A DNA stretch of 64,000 nt, from assembly GCF_032062135.1 (NCBI RefSeq), contig NC_092866.1, forward strand, positions 23,437,547-23,501,546, given 5' to 3'. Positions 60,950 to 64,000 of the stretch are shown piece after piece. The position numbers and the translations under genes are program-made. The notes under the pieces are model-generated. The model was not told where the DNA came from, did no database searches, and worked only from the letters and a program-made list of their open reading frames with translations. Position 1 is the stretch's first letter; every line of letters starts with the position of its first letter. Source of the DNA: Pyxicephalus adspersus (taxonomy: Eukaryota; Chordata; Amphibia; Anura; Pyxicephalidae).

Positions 60950-62887
60950 GATTAGACACTCCTAGAATTGGTGAGAGCTATTCTGTGCACAATGAAAGGG
61001 GGCTGTGCAGTTGGAGACAGAAACTAATATACTTTACCTGTACCTGGAGTCAGAGCTGGCAAAAATATTCACAATCTGATCCTACAGCTCTAAACTGTGC
61101 ATGGAAATAAACTGTTCCAGAAGTAGTCAAAAGTTTAGAAACAGATTGCAAATATAAAAAGATGTGCTGCAGCTTCCTGTAATGAAGAACAGTCCCTGCT
61201 GCTCTCTCTCTGCGTGCAGGGTGACTTACCCTCCAATATAGTGTTCTGCAAGCACCCTGTAGGAGGTGGACTTGCTGGTACATCCAACAGAGCTTTATTG
61301 CAGAAAGGGATAGGCAATGTCCCTTCTGCAAAAAGCATTCCTGCTGTCTCTTCTGTCAAAACTTGGGTTGGTTTGGATACCTGGCACATCCCAGCTTTCC
61401 ATGCGGGTGCCGGGACTCAATGAACTCCTTTGGGCCTGGGTGGGAGTTACCGTATCATGGCCTTGCCAATTAAGATAGACAAGATATGAAGGAGAAAGAG
61501 AAGAAGTCTGAAGATGGAGCAGGTACAGGCAAGTATACACTGGGCTTAGTTCCGCTTTAATTGTTCAAATACAATGTGGTAGAAGCTGGAATTTCCATTT
61601 AAGTTCTATATATACCCAAAAAGCTCAACAGCCCTTTGACTGGTAGCATTTGTTTGTTTTTAGGCTATGCACACTTTTCAAGTACAGAAAAATACTAGCC
61701 AGTCTTGCAAGGAATCCAGTGTGTTTGTAACTTCCTGTGCACTGAAATTAAATTTCAAAGAATGCTAAAAGTTTTACCAGTTATCTTTTGCGAACTACAA
61801 AACTTTACCCCTAGGTAAAATGGTATACATAAATGCCCCTATGAAAAATCCTACTGCCCAGCTTGTAAACACTTATAACACAAAAAAACTCAGATTGTAC
61901 TACTATATCATTCCTATTTCAATTAGCCCAATAATGCTTGAGTTACAGGGAAAAAAACTATGTTACAAATTAGTAAAGTGGGGTACACTTCAAATTGATT
62001 TTTGATGAAAACCTGCACTTGTGCGAACCTCTATTAAGTTAGACTCATAGCAGGTAGGTAATTCAGATTTACAAAGTAAAGTAAAGTCAGCAACGCAAAG
62101 AACAATTACTAAAATCTTTCAGCAAGGCGTTGGAGCTCCCTGCTTTGTACTGCTATGGGTAATACACAATTGTTTCATTCTATTTAACTCCAGAAACCTT
62201 TTAGAAGGGTGTGATTACGTGACTTATTCAAAGGATGAGAGAAAGGAGACAATGTGGTGGTGCTTATCCCTACTTGGAACACATTGAACCTTTTAAATCT
62301 GATACCTGCCAAGCGTTTCTGAATGACACAGTGAATCACAATTAAAGGCACACACAAAGATTAAAAAAGTAAAAAGTATACCTGTGATTCGATCATGGCT
62401 TACATTGAGTGTTCCTTGGTAGTCTGTGTTCAGGTATGAATAGATCCTGATATGATATATATGATAAACTGAAAAATATAATTCTTTTCAGCCACTGATG
62501 AGATCGGGCATAGTGTACATATATAAAAAAAGAAAGGGGGTCTAGCAACACCCTTGCCATACACAATGAGTGTCTTGTCTCTACTTTTGCTTTGCAGGGG
62601 AATATAGGAGGCTGATATCAATACAGGTTTGGGTACTATGGTCTGCTCATTGCTTTCCTGAGTCATCAATCCTGTACAATCCACACTGGTTTTCTTATTT
62701 GATGACAACCATTCCAAATACAGAAGCAGATCTGTGCTGCCATGGTCGGTTTACAATACATGTAGTTTTCCATCCACACTCCTGCTCAGCCCTGCTGTGT
62801 TGCTGCAATAAGGCTGTGCCAGCAGCTGGGAACAGCAGGTAATAAGCCTATTGAAGCACAGATCACAGAATGCAGTGTTTTTGGATT

Positions 62888-63115
62888 TTTTTTTATTACA
62901 CAGTATTTATATAGCGCCAACATATTACACAGCGCTGTACAAAGTCCATAGTTATGTCACTAGCTGTCCATCAAATGATATGTCATTATTACAGTAGTCT
63001 AAGTTCAATTTTGGGAAGAAGCCAGTTAACCTACCTGAATGTTTTTGGAATGTGGGAGGAAACCCATGCAAACACAGGGAGAACCTGCAAACTCCATGCA
63101 TATAGTGTTCTATTG
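62888..63115 (-). repeat. LINE or SINE 3' region with AT-rich tail
   Basis: The plus strand reads TATTTATATAGCGCCAACAT, ATTACACAGCGCTGTACAAAG, and further right GTGGGAGGAAACCCATGCAA and ACACAGGGAGAACCTGCAAACTCC. The latter recurs in diverged form near 36360-36420. The orientation is minus, with the tail at the left. Confidence 0.68.
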
Positions 63116-64000
63116 TAAGATTTAAAGTTAGTGTAAATAGGCTTTTGTTTCCTTTCAAACATGTTTTGCATTCCCACACAGTTCTTTGGGGATGCAAAAC
63201 CAGATTGAAGCAGGTAAAATGTAAGTTAGAAGGAGGTCAAGATAAACCTACCTGTCAATGCATTCCAAGTGATCCCGGGATCTTTTTAAACTGATCCACT
63301 GGCAGAAGCCTAAAGTCTGTATGTAAACCTTTTAATAATAAGTGCAAGATCCTTGGTCTGCTAAATTTGTAATCCATTAGAAATGTAATCGACAGGACTG
63401 ACATCATGTTCTAAAGAATTCAGAGCTGTGTTGTCATGTCTGAGGAAGGTAGGAGAATACTGGATTTCTAGCACATCAACAGTTGTTTTTTTATATTTGC
63501 CTCATGTTTAAATAGAGGAATGCTAAAAATGTGTGCTAAATATGTTTTTATTATTTGTTTTCTGCACATTCTTATATATCTACAATGGTTTTTAAACTAG
63601 TTCTGGATCACCAATAATACATACAAAACAGAAACATTCTTTATAAATGTATCTTGAAGAGAAAACACTGTAATGTATGTGAAGCTTGGGTCAGCAGTGC
63701 AGAACATATTTATCTATACAGCAATGTTTCTGTATTAGATGAGATGTGCTGCAATAAATATTGGAACAAGAATGATTGCAGTCAACAAGCTTTAAAACAC
63801 ATCCAACCCTCACTTCCCAAAAATGTAATATGTTTCAGCTCTTCCTTGGATTAGATGGGTACATGTCCCTTTTTTTTAGAATGTTCCCCTTTTTAATAAT
63901 TCTTTCCAGGTAACACCACAGTGCCTGTCCATTGATGGCTACAATAACTCTTCTGGTGCACCTATGGAAGATGTCACGGTAGTCACACAGGCTAGAATTT

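Larger units (their letters stand above)
42516..64000. other. Upstream flank of the cyclase gene
   Basis: No coding gene is supported in these 21.5 kb. I see no clear CpG island or TATA box upstream of the start codon; non-coding first exon(s) and the promoter may lie anywhere here or beyond. Listed repeats occupy about 4 kb. Stretches 47000-49950, 51000-53280, 54080-55230, 56000-57880 and 61000-62880 hold nothing I can name, apart from a purine-rich TTAGTTCCGCTTTAA end near 61545-61560. 63116-64000 is also blank. Confidence 0.7.

Noticed and set aside
61050..61540. Cluster of open frames on both strands of 69-93 residues
   Set aside because: No family recognised, all frames overlap, and the 3' end shares a GTTCCGCTTTAA motif with repeats at 18300 and 25560. 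Probably an unclassified repeat.
1..64000. CRISPR arrays, tRNA or rRNA genes, prokaryotic operons, viral genes
   Set aside because: None seen: no regularly spaced direct repeats with unique spacers, no cloverleaf candidates, and no recognisable viral protein motifs.

Overview
This is a stretch of vertebrate nuclear genome. The intron-rich gene layout and the dense load of hAT, Harbinger-like and fold-back elements with L2/CR1-type LINE tails suggest an amphibian, most likely a frog; the species assignment is inference. I see no prokaryotic operon, CRISPR array, tRNA or rRNA.

One protein-coding gene is clearly supported: a membrane adenylyl cyclase on the minus strand, best matched to ADCY7 (the ADCY2/4/7 group). 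Eleven coding exons run from the start codon at 42515 down to 845, and the gene continues off the left edge. In gene order they are 42342-42515, 27005-27205, 16960-17121, 12204-12353, 10639-10784, 9804-9915, 8092-8219, 5956-6114, 3512-3555, 2777-2857, 1818-1890 and 845-942; the 44-bp segment at 3512-3555 is the least certain, and without it the count is eleven. Together they encode the N-terminus, TM1-6, most of the first catalytic domain (C1a, with both metal-binding Asp residues 44 residues apart), part of the C1b linker, and the start of the second membrane domain (TM7). All junction phases agree except at one place. The piece that should encode the end of C1a and the start of C1b is not visible in the 2.4-kb interval 3556-5955, and the phases on either side show that coding sequence is missing there.

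The introns and the 21.5 kb upstream of the start codon (42516-64000) are mostly non-coding and repeat-rich. I could delimit: a Harbinger-like MITE family with TTA/TAA target duplications (6 good copies); a fold-back family of about 200 bp (8 copies, six of them in the 2.5-10 kb part of the gene); several hAT-type non-autonomous elements with 8-bp target duplications; LINE reverse-transcriptase fragments and 3' tails; a broken transposon-like ORF at 21.7-23.1 kb whose relatives I know mainly from arthropods; microsatellites; and one assembly gap (41772-41983).

I did not find a convincing new biological system. The items most worth checking are the missing cyclase exon(s), the arthropod-like ORF relic, an exon-like plus-strand segment at 14622-14726, and the local duplication around the exon at 8092-8219.
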